Assembly: GCA_015501055.1 (NCBI GenBank)
Contig: JADNYV010000043.1
Coordinates: 202,630-266,629, forward strand
Reading direction: 5' to 3'
Origin: Mucidula mucida
Taxonomy: Eukaryota > Basidiomycota > Agaricomycetes > Agaricales > Physalacriaceae
DNA length: 64,000 bases
Part shown: positions 1 to 11,715 of the stretch, piece by piece
How the letters are laid out: each line of letters starts with the position of its first letter
Position numbering within the stretch: the stretch's first letter is position 1
Made by a program: the position numbers and the translations under genes
The notes under the pieces: generated by a model
Seen by the model: the letters and a program-made list of their open reading frames with translations, nothing else
Databases searched by the model: none
What the model was told of the DNA's origin: nothing

Positions 1-151
1 GTATAGCTGACTCGCCATGACCGTTGGACACGAACCGCTCCAGCGCCAACGACGGCACAGCAGTATCCGCCTGGCCATGGATGGCCGTCAGCGACGAATG
101 TGCTGACCCTGGTCGTGTCACCTTGGAGGCCGCTTCAGTTGAGGGCGACAT
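1..151 (-). CDS. N-terminal fragment of an unrecognised protein
   Basis: On the minus strand an ATG at 151 opens a frame that stays open to the window edge (about 50 codons, beginning MSPSTEAASK and continuing rich in Ser, Ala and His). It has no stop in the window, so only the amino end of a possible gene is present. No domain is visible. The region is low-complexity and polar, as is usual for the disordered N-terminus of a fungal regulatory protein. The call rests only on an open frame with an ATG, so it is tentative. Confidence 0.35.
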   Translation of the reverse strand, partial: MSPSTEAASKVTRPGSAHSSLTAIHGQADTAVPSLALERFVSNGHGESAI

Positions 152-1019
152 GAAAGCAAAGGAAGGCGTACATAATTCAAGGGACAAAATCATTTTATAT
201 TGTTAGGCATGCGATAGAGGCGCCAATTGACGAGATAACTCGTTGGTCATGGTACAAAAACAGAAGGAGGTGCCCACGTGAGCATGTTTTCCCCCTTTTG
301 GTTCTCCTCCATCCCCCGCCAGCGGCCGGAGCTATTGAAAGTCTCCATCGAGAACCGAGAGACTGCACGTATCAAAATGCCTCGAATGCCAGCCCTCGTC
401 CTTTGATATCATGGCAAACTTACCATCTACATATGGCCCGGAGGGTTTCCTCCATGATCGCGATAGACTCTGCGTATCTACGCGCAAACTGGAACTTGAC
501 CGAGCCACTAGGGTTGTGCACCGGGAAATCCGAATGTAATATCAGGCAGGCAGATGAGACCTCAGCGCTCAACTGTTGTCTTGCACGGGGAAATTTGTTT
601 CGTCAAGCTCACTCCACCGGCGTCGACTATTGCGCTTAACGCACGTAGTCCAAGTCACACCCATGTTCACCGCGGCTTGTTGCCCATCTCGCCATGTGTC
701 GTCTTATTGTAAAAGAAACAGCGCACATCTCAGAGATTAAATAAGAACATGGGACATATCTCCCTTGTAAGACTACACCGAAGGTCTTGGATTGAGCGCA
801 GCGCCAAAAGTCCGACTCGTTGCGTCTGAGTTCGGAAAGCTACTTCTGTAACGGCTCCAAAGCGACAAGTTACAAATTCGGAGCGAGCAGAGATAGTGCC
901 GACAACTCGAGCAGCTCTGCGTAGCTGCAGCTGTAGTCCATTAATGCGGTGTAATAACTGTACAGATTATAAATAAGTCAATGTTAAATCTACCGTATGA
1001 CATCTCAAATAACGCTTCA
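152..1019. other. Intergenic region, no gene recognised
   Basis: Short open frames occur on both strands, for example 298-639 on plus. They lack an ATG start, recognisable motifs or convincing splice sites. I see no RNA gene or repeat here. Confidence 0.5.
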
Positions 1020-2681
1020 TCATCTTGACGAGAGCGCGTCCCGGATCGCTTTCACGACAATGTCAACGTTCACAGGAACATCTTCGTCACTGGGAGGTAC
1101 GATCGGTTGTCCTTGACCATATTGCCTACCGAAAAACCGGTTAAACAGACAAAAACCATCAAGAAGAGACAACGCACCGCTCGTTGTCCAAACCCACATA
1201 ACGCATCCCAAGACCACGAACAACCACCTCTCGGTCTCGTACGTACGTCTTTGGCGGGAACATCTCTATCAGTGTAGTCTGTGGCGTCGTTTTCATATAC
1301 ACCGCATCCATCATATCCCCGTCATGCACCCCCAGAACCACCGTCGACTGCACAACGGATGCTAAGCGGTCTTTCCACGACGTCTCCTCGTCAAACGCCG
1401 ATACTACGTGCACCTCACAGCCATAACTCGACGCGAGCTTTGCCAGCCCTTTTATCAACGCCGTATGATCTTCACTACGAAGGCGAGCACCGTTTCTGGC
1501 CACCTGCCGCTCGATGTAGGTCACCACTTTCTTTTTCTTATTCACATGATCCGCAAAGTATGCATGTACATTTTGACGAATGGGCTCCCACCAGTACGGA
1601 GAGCCGGTGTGTTCAAAGGCTGACGCGTGAGGAGCGGGATGGGTCGTCAAATGGGACGCGGCAGTTCGATCGGCGACGACGACGCGTTCAATAACAAAGG
1701 GAAATTCGAGGTAGTGGAAGTCTTCCCAGTCGTCGCGGAACATGACGTCCATGCGCGGCAAAGCAATCTTGGCGGCGTAGGGATGAAAGCCGGTGTCTGA
1801 TCGACGGGGCTCGTCGGTGAAAACACTCATGTGCGGGAAGAACAGTCGTTGCGGAGGCGGCAGTTTTGTGCGCCCTTGCGCGTCAATATCAGAGTCCAGT
1901 GAGCTGTATGTCCGCCATAATGCCGGTAATGTCGCATTATCCGCGACTGGGTCTGCTACGAGCCATGTTACACCTTTTAGTCTGCAAACAAATGTCAAAA
2001 TTGGTTTCTACAAAGCAAGGAGAAACTTACATGCCGCCATACGTCCCAAAGCGCTCGCGAGCATCAAGAGTGGTTATGATTTCCCAATTATTGCGACCTG
2101 GGCCGCGTGCAGACACGATAGAGTGCACGGACGGGTAGTCCTCGGGGTGTCTGTAACGATGGACACTGTTCCTTGAAATATAATAACATTGTCCACAATA
2201 GAATACCCTAATACCCAGTCAGTCAAAATCTCGAAAAGTACGAGCTCGACGCACCTGGTGTATGTTTCACCAACGTTGATACCGGCACCTCGTCGCCCCA
2301 TGCCCAAAATCCCTGCTTGCTCACCGACTCCCCGTCGGCAGTACGGTTAAGCACACCGTGGTCATCTGAGGATATCCACGTCGCACTGTGGTCGCCAACA
2401 CCAAGCTCCTGGCTCCGCTCAAAGCCGTGCCCGGCTATATGGCCCTTCTCCCACTCAAAATCGCCGTATATAAAGTCTTCTAGTGGATCTCGGTATTTTG
2501 GAAGCCGCCTGCCGTCGTCTGTGATGATTTTTGAGCCCCCGAAGCCAAGGCGGGTGAGCAGAACGCTCGGTGTCGCCGCGTAGCTTATCGAAGTCGAGAA
2601 GTTGTAAGCGAGCGTGAATATCGTCAGCGCGAAGATGAGCAGCGTCAGCTCTCGACGGTCTGGCGGAGCAAGCCACCGCAT
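1020..2681 (-). CDS. Glycosyltransferase family 61 (DUF563) protein
   Basis: Predicted Golgi/ER type II membrane glycosyltransferase. The ATG at 2681 begins MRWLAPP, followed by a hydrophobic signal-anchor (about residues 12-32, LLIFALTIFTLAYNF). A luminal part follows with GT61-typical features: a DNVIIFQGTVSIVTD segment near 2,170, a GVTWLVADP segment near 1,960, FFPHMSVFTDEP near 1,840, and the C-terminal VVLGVHDGDMMDAVYM block near 1,310, equivalent to the VHGAGL-like region of the family. At least three short introns are needed. The last (about 1,126-1,174, donor GTGCGT, acceptor GGTAG) joins ...DNER to QYGQGQPIVPPSDEDVPV and gives the stop at 1020. The GT61 family transfers xylose, arabinose or GlcNAc; the substrate here cannot be told. 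The gene lies 136 bp downstream of, and on the same strand as, the transporter gene. Confidence 0.8.
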
Positions 2682-2816
2682 GGTTGCAACCTTACTGAGC
2701 GTTGCCAGTGGTAATGGTGGTGGTTAAATCAACTCTACTTCGATCACTGGGATTGATGAAGTAACACAATCTAGCGTGACAGTCAAATGTAAACGGCTGA
2801 ACAAAATTCAAGACCT

Positions 2817-4782
2817 CTAATACTGGTATCTGAACAACGGACTCTCATCTCCCATCTCAGCCAAATCATCATCAGTATACTTCTGCCGAATTTCCTCTTC
2901 AGACATCGCGTCTCTTTTCTTATTCACCCACCGAACGTATCCCGCATACACGATTGGAAGCAGGACATTCCCTGCACCCAGAAATGCTAGCGACACTCCG
3001 AATCCCGTCGGGTACTGAGGCGCCTCGTCACCAATGTAAATGTTCGATCCAATAAGGCCGCCAAGCTGAGCAATGGCAACCTGCTGAGCTATAGCGACAG
3101 ACCGTTTCATTGAGCCAGCAGAGTTCACAGCCATCCACGTGCCACAGGCGGGCGAGATGGGGTACAGACCCGCGGCGGCGAAGAAAATGCCAAGATCTAG
3201 ATACCAGTAAACGACAAGTCGATGAGAACAGCTAAAAGTATTACATGTCACCCCAGTTAGATTACTATTTGAGACAGTGCCCACAGCAATAGCATAGCCT
3301 CTGAGCTGCAAGTCAGATCAACGCGCCCAAATGATTTCAAAGTACTGACGCGAGTGCCAGACAAGCAGGGAGAACCATAGCCAACATTCGTTGCTGATAA
3401 CGATCCGCAAACCAGCCACTGGCGAATGTGACGAAGCAAGCGAACACGTAGGGAGGTGCCGTCATTGCTTGAGATTTCGCATTCGAGTATCCCATATTGT
3501 TCATGCTAGAACCATCTCAGCGCCACATTTCGAAAGTGTGTTCATCACTGACATCGTTGGGATCGTAAAGCTCAGCCCATAAACGGCAATTGCAACCGAG
3601 AACTGAGTCGCTCCAATGAAGTATGTATGTGGCGACTAAACTATCAGATTCACAAGGCAGTCCACGATGGTTGAACCTCACCTTCGCTGCCGCCCTCGCA
3701 TACTTCCAATCAAAGTTGGTCTTCTCCGCAACACCGCTTCCGGCCGAATACTTGTGCCTCAACACCAAAAAGTTCCTCTCATCCTCGTCCAACCACTTCC
3801 CGCTTTCACTCGGACTCGGAAGAACGATGAAATACGCGAAGCACGCCACACAAAATGTGAAAAGACCTTCAATCACATAGATGAACCGCCAGCCTCTATA
3901 TCCCCAGACATAGTCCAGCTGCCCGATACCGTATGCGAGAAGACCACTGAACGCGCCGGCAGCACACGCGCCAGAGTAAAAGAACGTCAACCTCTTCTGG
4001 ATTTCGAAGGTGTTGTACCAAGTAGTGAGGACGTAACTGCATCCTGGATAGACCCCAGCTTCGAACCATCCCAGAAGCAGTCTCATGGACAATGAGCGAG
4101 GGTGATGTAGAGTAAATAATCGGATCACCTCATGGTATACCAGCCGCCTTTGTTGGAGACAAGACCGTGAATGACGAGGATGATGGAGACCATAGCGAGA
4201 ATGAACGGAATCCAGATCTTGATTGAAGGGATATGTTAGCTCGTTGTGTAGACAGTCGAGCAAGAAACTTGTTGCCTTGGGTCCAAATCTTGAAAGGGCC
4301 AAGTTGGCTGGACTACAACGCCTATGTCAGGAACTCAACTGGCAGTGCTCAAGGACGACTTACACTGCACCTAAGCTGTAGGTCAAGAAGAACACACACA
4401 AACCCGTGTTCCAATCTTGTGAGGACATTCCTAAATCATCTAATGCCCCGAACAGCTTCGCGTTTCCCTACAACTCACAAAAGTTGAAAAGTGAAGACGG
4501 TAACAGTACGAACACATACGACATTCGTTCTGTCGATATAACTGAGGAGATATATGAAGATGAGCATAGGCAATAGATGACGGTCAACCTATCAAACACT
4601 CTACATAAATACAAGCAGCACAACGAACACAAACTTCAAACCTTGCGTATAGTCTTCTTTAGGCGATCCCCTTGGAACTTTTCGGCAAGCTGGAGGTACT
4701 CGTCGTACTCCGAGACACCCTTGACACTCGATGCAGGAGTGTTCTTCACACTGACATCGACTGGGAGTGTAGCGTCGCTCAT
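2817..4782 (-). CDS. MFS transporter, ACS (Dal5/allantoate permease-like) family
   Basis: Plasma-membrane organic anion transporter of the anion:cation symporter branch of the major facilitator superfamily. The likely start is the ATG at 4782 (MSDATLPVDV). It gives a short acidic cytoplasmic head ending EYLQLAEKFQGDRLKKTIRKV, which is typical just before transmembrane helix 1. Later exons show the family blocks GWFEAGVYPGCSYVLTTWY, RLTFFYSGACAAGAFSGLLAYGI and GYRGWRFIYVIEGLFTF around 4,090-3,870. The C-terminal half (about 3,300-2,817) has FAAAGLYPISPACGTWMAVN and ends DESPLFRYQY. Many short introns break the frame, and a few boundaries near 3,240-3,520 are uncertain. Substrates in this family include allantoate, nicotinate, biotin precursors and dipeptides. 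The D-amino-acid oxidase next door, transcribed divergently, hints at nitrogen scavenging, which is inference only. Confidence 0.82.
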
Positions 4783-5172
4783 GTTGATAAGGTGCAAAGA
4801 GCGCTCCTCGCCGTTGAGCCGCTTTTCAAGAACATAACGAGATAAGAACAGGTCCTGCTGCACCTCAAGACAAATTGCAATGCGAACATGATAAGAGAGG
4901 TATGACTTTCTTGAGCTAGAGATGGCAGGCAGCTGTTGCAGTGATTAAGCCAATCAAATCATGGGAAGGGAGTGGACAAAAGCCTGTCTTATCATCGGTC
5001 CGCCCGATAAGGGCAGCGTATGATTCGGACGAGTTTCGGTCGGTTGATTGTAGATATAAGCCAAAGACCCTCGCACCCATGATATACAGCACTCGCACTT
5101 AGATCAAGTTCAATCATCAGTTAAGCTAGATGAACAAAACATAAACAATAACTTACTTTCCTTCCGCAAATA

Positions 5173-6385
5173 GTGCCACCATCCGTCGTCGTTCTGGGTT
5201 CGGGAATCACTGGGCTTTCAGTAGCACTAGCATTGTCCCGTATCTATAACGTTACAATCGTCGCGCGCGATATCGTAGGAGACAACGCATCGCAAGGATG
5301 GGCGTCGCCGTGGGCAGGAGCCTGCTTCTTACCGCTCATGGGATCCAAAGAGGGCGAGGTCGACATGCAGAAGGTGGCTTTCAAGTACATGTGGGATCTG
5401 GCAGAGACCAGCCCAAAGACATCAATCAAGGTAAGCCAATATTCATTGAAAGCAGTAGCGGGAATAACAGGAGTCCAGCGCACGGTCATGGTCGATATGT
5501 GGGACGAGATAACCGATGAGGCCGAGGTGTGGTATTCCAAGTTCATGCCTAACGTGAGCTCGCAATTCTCCGATCTCTGAAACAGGCGTGACACTGACTA
5601 TGGCGTAGTGTCGCAAGATGGACGCGTCTGAGCTTCCCGCGGGAGTCGGGATCAGCTTCGAGTACGATACGGTCATCATGGATCCCCAGGTGTATCTCGC
5701 CTGGATACGTGACCGCTTAATCGCGGGCGGCGTGAAATTCGTCCGCCAAGAAATCCAACACATTTCAGAGCTGAAATCGTTCAAGGCGGATGTATACGTT
5801 AACGCGACTGGATGTGGTGCCAAGTTTTTGGGAGGAGTGGAAGATGACGAGGTTGAGCTGATTCGCGGTCAGACTATGCTGGTTCGAAATGACAAGGAGA
5901 CAAAGATCATGATTCGACAGTGCGTGCCATTCATGTGTCATGTCAGGATAACGATTTGACCAGCAAACAGCGGAAAAGAATATACCTATTCCTTGCCTAG
6001 GTTGGATGGGACATGTATACTGGGCGGCGTGAAGCTCTACGGAAATAGGTGTGTCTTTTGGCTCGCTGTGATAGTGTGTGAATACTGAAGTGTGCCATCC
6101 AGTGATAAAGCAGTCGATGAGTCGTTCAAACGCGACATCCTCCGCCGTGTACACGAGATAACGACGCCTGGCGCGTATCCGCAGACAGTCGGGGAGCTCG
6201 ACCTGATTCGAGATATTGTCGGCATCCGGCCAGGACGAAAAAGCGGCGTACGAGTAGAGAAAGAAACCATAGACGGGATGAAAGTTGTTCATGCCTATGG
6301 TGTAGCCGGGGGAGGCTATATCTTTTCGGCTGGCGTCGGAAGAAAAGCAGCTGGCTTGGTCGACGAGTTTGTATATACAATCTGA
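5173..6385 (+). CDS. D-amino-acid oxidase (DAAO)
   Basis: FAD-dependent peroxisomal-type oxidase that deaminates D-amino acids to 2-oxo acids with H2O2 and NH3. The Rossmann motif [17 protein letters not shown] is at the start, followed by [18 protein letters not shown], the FAD/substrate loop of the family. The C-terminus carries the signature region [16 protein letters not shown] and [20 protein letters not shown]. Introns are visible near 5,431-5,470, 5,554-5,609, about 5,920-5,964 and 6,049-6,103. No C-terminal SKL peroxisomal signal is seen; it ends DEFVYTI. The frame opens at a GTG directly after TAG, with no in-frame ATG before PPSVVVLG. Either a small upstream exon supplies the start or the ATG has been lost. 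The gene is divergent from the transporter gene. Confidence 0.85.
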
Positions 6386-6561
6386 GTGGATGTATCAAGA
6401 AGACAATCAGGAATGTACAATACCCCAGGTAAAAGATAATTATCACCCATCCAAGCGTACGCTACGTCGCTAAGTATGTCTTGACCGGGACAATAACCGC
6501 GTAAAGTCGGGGATCTAGGATTTTTCTTGGACTCAGTCGCGAATCCGTGGTAGTGCGCATG

Positions 6562-6975
6562 TCAGAAAGGTGTTTTGGCGTCGACGAATACGATGGAAGT
6601 GGCAGGCCTCCAAGCCCTGAAGTTCGTCGCGTCAGCGCTAGCGATGGCGGGAAAAGATAGAATAAGTACGGGAAAGACCGTCAGGCAAGTGTACGCGGCT
6701 ATCGACGTCGGCATCACGGCATCGTAAAGATCCTCTTGACCATCATGTCCGAAACATACCTACAGGTTGTCGACCCGAGGCGCTTAGCCACCTTCCTCCC
6801 GTAATCAAAGATGCTCTGACAAACCTCGTCATGCATATTGTTGTTGTCGCCATCCTTCACAACGTCTAGGTCGAATCTCGGGTACATTCTCTCTGTGGCG
6901 CGTTCCTCAAAGTTTGGATCGCCAACATGACACCGGCAATAGTTCTCCTCATATCTTGCATACCTGTGTCATTGA
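6562..6975 (-). CDS. Possible exons of an unrecognised gene in a gene-poor stretch
   Basis: Between 6,386 and 7,457 no gene is clear. On the minus strand two adjoining frames look protein-like. One (about 6,975-6,715) reads ...RYEENYCRCHVGDPNF... through ...DEVCQSIFDYGRKVAKR. The other (about 6,735-6,562) contains a hydrophobic stretch LTVFPVLILSFPAIA and stops at 6,562. I recognise no family and cannot fix a start. They could be the tail of one spliced gene or chance frames. The rest of this interval shows nothing else. Confidence 0.25.
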
Positions 6976-7457
6976 AAGTGGCGGGTATTTAGCATTGTAC
7001 GGACAAGTTTTTCCTCGTCAATGTACACCGCTACGAACGCCTCTCAAACAAGGGCAAATAGGCGCGCCCAGACAGTGGTCGTCGGACATCGGCCTTCGAT
7101 AGAACGCTGCGGTTAAAATCGAAACCAGCCTCTGAATCACCGTACCATGTGGTCGCTTTCGCGCGGAATCACAACCTCATATAAATGAACGCGAAAAGTC
7201 TATACGTGCCCCCACCGTATGCAGTTGTCCGAGTTCGAAGTGGACCTCTGAACTCTGAGATCTGAGCAATTGGGCTTACATCGGTTCCAACATCGGGCTC
7301 AATTTGTGGGGCTGCGTGGACAAGGATTTCTAGCCCTGCACCTCCCTGCACTTGGAGACTGTGAAGGTCCAGGGTCTCGGACTTACATATAAGAAAGCCG
7401 CCGTGTAGGCGATTTTCCACCTTTTTCGAGAGCCTCCCTTTTCTACGGTGAAATGCG

Positions 7458-9224
7458 ATGGGGGACTATGATACTCTTCTTGGTGCGTCGACATCGACAC
7501 CCTCATTCACCCACACAGCTCAATTGACTTTCTTGTATAGGAACGCTGCTAGTTGGCATATTCTGTTAGCTGCTGCTCGCTCGTCGTCAATTTGAACTCA
7601 CCGAGTTACAGTCAATACTTATCTATATGGGCTCGTGACATTCCAGGTTGTGAAATATTAAACGCGAGTAAGGCTATCGCGTTTGGTGAGGAGCTCTCTT
7701 GATAAGCACCTACCCTAGATCATAAGGATCCTCGATGGATTCGGTATGTCGCTTTGACGTTATGGCACTTTCTTATTAACGAGGCTCTTTAGCGCAACAG
7801 TCGCAATTCTTTTCTTGAACGACACTGTTCATTCCTCCGGGTACACCTGCTTTTCTAAATCCATCATATGGCTCATCACCTTTCGTCTTTTCTCAGAGAG
7901 ATTTACATGGCCTGGTTCTACTGGTATGAATTTAGTCGTGTTCGCGTTACCTGACAATGCTGAGACGGTTCTAAGCGTGGAAAATTACAACAATCCGTCA
8001 ATCCTCTCAGGTTAGTTATTCAAGTCCCTAGCGTTACTCTACGCTAACACAGGCAGTCGCGCCATGGCCGTATCCTTTTACACCTATCAGCGAAGCCATT
8101 TCAGCTATACTTGTCCATAACTTTTTGGGATATCGGTCAGCTATCTTCACTAGTAGCGGCGGGGCTCCTGCTCACCGCTCCATAGTCTCTATCGGTTGTC
8201 GGAGAGGAAGTTCCTTTACATCGCAGTGATGACGGTTGCCACTGGCGTGCTCATACTCGGCTTCATCACGGGCATACGAGTGAGCCTTCTTCCCTCTATA
8301 TCCCGTCGAGTCCTAAGGCATATTCGAAGGCGTGGATCATCCATGAGTGCGTCGCCCTGACGCTTATACCAATCTCCTGATTAACGAGACTAATCAGAGT
8401 ACTCAAGCTCATCATTCTTAAACCATCATCATCAGTTGGCTTGTTGGGCAAACCGCCGTGGACCTCTTTCTTACTTGTACGGACGCCACTGTCTCTTTAT
8501 AATCGAGATTGATCTCTTGAACCTCAGGTTCACTGGCTTTCGTCCTTTATCGATCGCGGACGGGGTTCAAGTCAACAGATTCCGCATATATCGTCTCATA
8601 CGTGGCTCTCTCCAGACCGGCACATTTGCCAGCATTTTTGCCATGGCTCTTCTTGTAACATACCTTGGTACGTCCACATCTGCTCGAATTCTGCGACGGG
8701 TTTAACAGACCCGAAGGCTCCCCAACGACTAACCTGTATGGCATGTTCGCCATGCCAGTCGGTCGTATATACACAGTAGTGCGTGTTTTCGTTTTTAGGC
8801 TGTAGCCTTGTTCTCACTGGAAGTACAGACACTTATGGACACACTGATATCTCGGCGCAAACTGAAGCAGGAATTTTTGTCTGGGCCCATCGATGTGCGC
8901 CGCTCTTGCGCCTCTTTATCTTTCCTCACATCCTTCGCAGATCACTACAACTGTCATCCAGAGGACGTGTTCAACTGCGGTCTTCGCAAAACGCTCTGGC
9001 GCTACAGACGTTGTCAATGCCGCAAGGATGTCTACACCGATGCTGTAGAGTTGGATCCTATCAGGTCTGCGGATGATAGAAAAATATCGGGATACGATAA
9101 CGATCGCGAAACGCACAGTTCAATTGGGCTAAATAATGAATTCAAATGTGTTCCGTACACTCGCACGACAATGATTTTGGGATCAGTGCGACACGCTCTC
9201 CCGCTCAACCCGAGTCTCGATTAA
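7458..9224 (+). CDS. DUF6534-domain multi-span membrane protein
   Basis: Basidiomycete-specific family of seven-helix-like membrane proteins of unknown function. The start ATG at 7458 gives MGDYDTLLGTLLVGIFC, the typical 'TLGALLIG' opening. Further family blocks can be followed across short introns: LDGF...ATVAILFLNDTVHSSGYTC (about 7,730-7,860), APWPYPFTPISEAISAILVHNFLGYR (8,060-8,135), YRLSERKFLYIAVMTVATGVLILGFITGIR (8,195-8,280), SWLVGQTAVDLFLTC (8,435), VNRFRIYRLIRGSLQTGTFASIFAMALLV (8,570-8,660) and SPTTNLYGMFAMPVGRIYT then TLMDTLISRRKL (8,720-8,865). The long C-terminal tail to the TAA at 9,222-9,224 is unusual, and the true stop might lie earlier. Confidence 0.75.
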
Positions 9225-9474
9225 CACTGGAGAGTGTAGAATTCAATCTGATGAAAGACGAAAACGACGTCGGATTCCATTCGCGCAATCGCCAACATGG
9301 AACGACTTTCGTGCTAATGTTCAAACATGCTGCCATAAGCACTTTCAGAGAGAAACCTTGAGAAACGATGAAAGGCGTGAGGCCGTCAATGACGCGAAGA
9401 TCAACTTCCCTTTGCACCGGACATTCAAACGGGAACCGTTGGTATTACACTTGCCGAACATATAACACGTCCAT

Positions 9475-10454
9475 TTACTTTTGGACTCCAAGCCGTCTCT
9501 CTGAGATGCTTGAGAGCGCGTATTGTCCTGTAAAAATGGTAACAACACCAAGAAGACCGCCATACAGAAGGACGTCGCCCAACTTCAAGTCCACCCAGTA
9601 CCATACCATGAGAACCTCAAATGCTCCCAGAGTAGCCGTGAATGGTAATATTTTGGCTGACAAAAGGCGCGGCATCTTGGGCGAGACGTGTCCCCACTGA
9701 GAATGAGGAATTAGCGTTTGTAGTCCGAATCACGAATGGACACGTACGAGCCCAAGAAGAACAGTCCAAGGGGCCAGACGAGACCAGCAGCCATCGCAGA
9801 GATGAGCTTGGGCGGTTGTTTAGGATCAGGCCTGAACGTATGTTCAATGGGCGGAAGAGGATGGAAGGAGCCTCATCGGGGTGCGGGACAATAGCCTGAG
9901 ATGCGGGCACAAAAAGGTCGAAAAGATTGACATTGAGAGGTGTATACCCAACTGCGCCAAGGATCAAGGACACCTTGAGCGGCGCGTCCGACGTTGCTGG
10001 AAATGACAATGGTGGCTTGGCCATATTCTGTGATGAATTGTCAAGCATTGACAGGATAACAAGCGCGCATTGGCTTACTAGTTCGAATTTAACTTTGCCT
10101 CCATTGGTGACGCGCAGAGGCTGGATACCCTCTTCGCCAGAGTGCTCGTCGTAGAAGCGCAGGAAGGTCTGCTGCGGTTGTATTCCCTTGCCACTATCGG
10201 CGTCGACGGTCTGGAAGGTGATTTTAAGGATATCGGTTTGCGAAAGAGTGACTGGTTGGGCAAGCTGTTGCTTGAGCGAAAGCCTATAGATTATTAAATG
10301 GGTCTGCTAAATGCCCTTGTCCGCCGACGACGTACGGGTCAGATCTCAGTTGGGAGCCGTCGCTGCCAGTGATGGTGATCCTGGGTGACTGCAGTGTTAA
10401 AAGGGCAGCGCTTGCCGTCGACGCCAGCAACAACAACGGCGCAACAAAAATCAT
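9475..10454 (-). CDS. SWP1: Oligosaccharyltransferase delta subunit (Swp1/ribophorin II)
   Basis: Subunit of the ER oligosaccharyltransferase complex, which transfers the lipid-linked glycan to Asn-X-Ser/Thr. The ATG at 10,454 begins MIFVAPLLLLASTASA, a clear signal peptide, followed by LTLQSPRITITGSDGSQLRSDP. Removing an intron with donor GTACGT (about 10,346-10,293) joins LSLKQQLAQPVTLSQTDILK. The hallmark FLRFYDEHSGEEGIQPLRV and the GGKVKFEL segment follow. The C-terminal membrane part (LPFTATLGAFEVLMVWYWVDL and VLLYGGLLGVVTIFTG, 9,660-9,500) ends at the stop at 9,475. The length is near 270-290 residues, as for fungal Swp1. The start lies only 39 bp from the divergent SEC20 start. Confidence 0.9.
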
Positions 10455-10493
10455 GGTGGTGGAAGGGAAATACGTGTTCGTCTAAATTTAGAA
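10455..10493. promoter_or_regulatory. 39-bp divergent promoter between SWP1 and SEC20 with a TACGTG core
   Basis: Only 39 bp separate the two ATGs. The hexamer TACGTG lies at 10,471-10,476. In yeast this is the core of a Hac1-type unfolded-protein-response element (UPRE-2), and it is also a bZIP/bHLH-type site. Both flanking genes act in the ER, so shared control is plausible but not shown. Confidence 0.5.
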
Positions 10494-11715
10494 ATGACCC
10501 GCTCTCCTTCTGCCACCATCATGCCGCCCATATCTGCCACTTTCGACGAGGAAACGTCACAAATAATATCTGCTATTGGCCGACGCCAGAACGATATTCT
10601 CCAATTCCAGATACCGCGTCTACGAGCATGCAAGGGCCCTCTTATTCAGCAACAGAACCTCGCTGGAGAAGTGCGTGAAGATGTCGACAACATTAGTCGG
10701 CAGATTGAGGTCAGGATCCGTTCGACTTTGATTTTGTGTTCTCAATCAATATCAAGAATTTAGAGCTGCTTGTGGGTGACCAGAAAGGGCCAAAACTTCG
10801 TGCAGAGTTACAACACATTGTAGACGAATTCAAGGCGATGCTCATCAAGTTAGTAATACATTGGCCTCCTCACAGAATGTTCACGCTTCGCAGTATCAAG
10901 CGCGACTCTCGGAAAGCTCTTCTTGAATCCAAGCGGACGATTGACTCGATGAGCAAGTCCAATCGAGAAGAATTGCTTAAATCTTCAGCGGTCACCGAGA
11001 AGATAGATGAAAAATCGCCGTTAGTCTTGGCTTTGTCGAACAAGGTAGCTGCTAACCTTTGCTCTAGTGCTGACGCCCTTATGCAAGCCAATAATGACGT
11101 GACTGAAGCCCTGCGACGCACCATCGGCATAATGCAAGGAGAATTAGAACGGTCTGTACTATCAAATCAAATGCTAGGTATGGTCAATGTTGTTGTTATG
11201 TCCACGAGCTCACCATGTTTTTAGAATCGTCGACTGCTTCGTTGCGGGCCACGTCTTCGACACATGACACGCTCACGAATGTAATGGGAACGTCCAAACA
11301 GCTGATAACCGCCCTCGAGAAATCGGACTGGCTGGATCGTATGCTCATAATGGCTGCCCTCGCGTTCTTTTTCCTTGTAATGCTGTTCGTTCTCAAGCAA
11401 CGCGTGGTCGACCGTAGCCTGAGGGTTGCGTTCTGGTGGACGCGTTTCATACCGGACTTTGGCGGCGATGAAGTACTTCTTGCAATGGAGGATGGTCTGA
11501 AAGCTGCCACTGCCACATCTCTGGTGTCAATTACAGGATCTACAGTCCTGGCATCCGCTATGGCTTCTTCAGCAGACATGTCGAGTCCTGCGGACGATAT
11601 TACCTATGTTGCCGATACTTCAATCAGTACAACACTTACTGAGATACTTGTACCTACAGACATTCCAGATGGAGAACGGACTTTGATTGTAGACGACGGT
11701 CATGACGAATTGTAG
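10494..11715 (+). CDS. SEC20: ER retrograde-transport SNARE Sec20
   Basis: t-SNARE of the ER that receives COPI vesicles from the Golgi with Use1 and Ufe1. The ATG at 10,494 begins MTRSPSATIMPP. A helical N-terminal part follows (ISAIGRRQNDILQFQIPRLRAC), then the conserved RDSRKALLESKRTIDSM and NREELLKSS region (10,900-10,980). The SNARE motif DALMQANNDVTEALRRTI begins near 11,070 and runs across an intron at about 11,176-11,223. One transmembrane helix follows (MAALAFFFLVMLFVLKQRV, 11,350-11,410) and then an acidic Ser/Thr-rich tail of about 100 residues, ending at 11,715. Further introns are near 10,711-10,755 and 10,850-10,890. The tail past the membrane anchor is longer than in yeast but common in basidiomycetes. 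Confidence 0.88.

Noticed and set aside
298..639. 113-codon plus-strand frame as a gene
   Set aside because: It starts with TTG, has no motif, no splice signals and no similarity that I can recognise.
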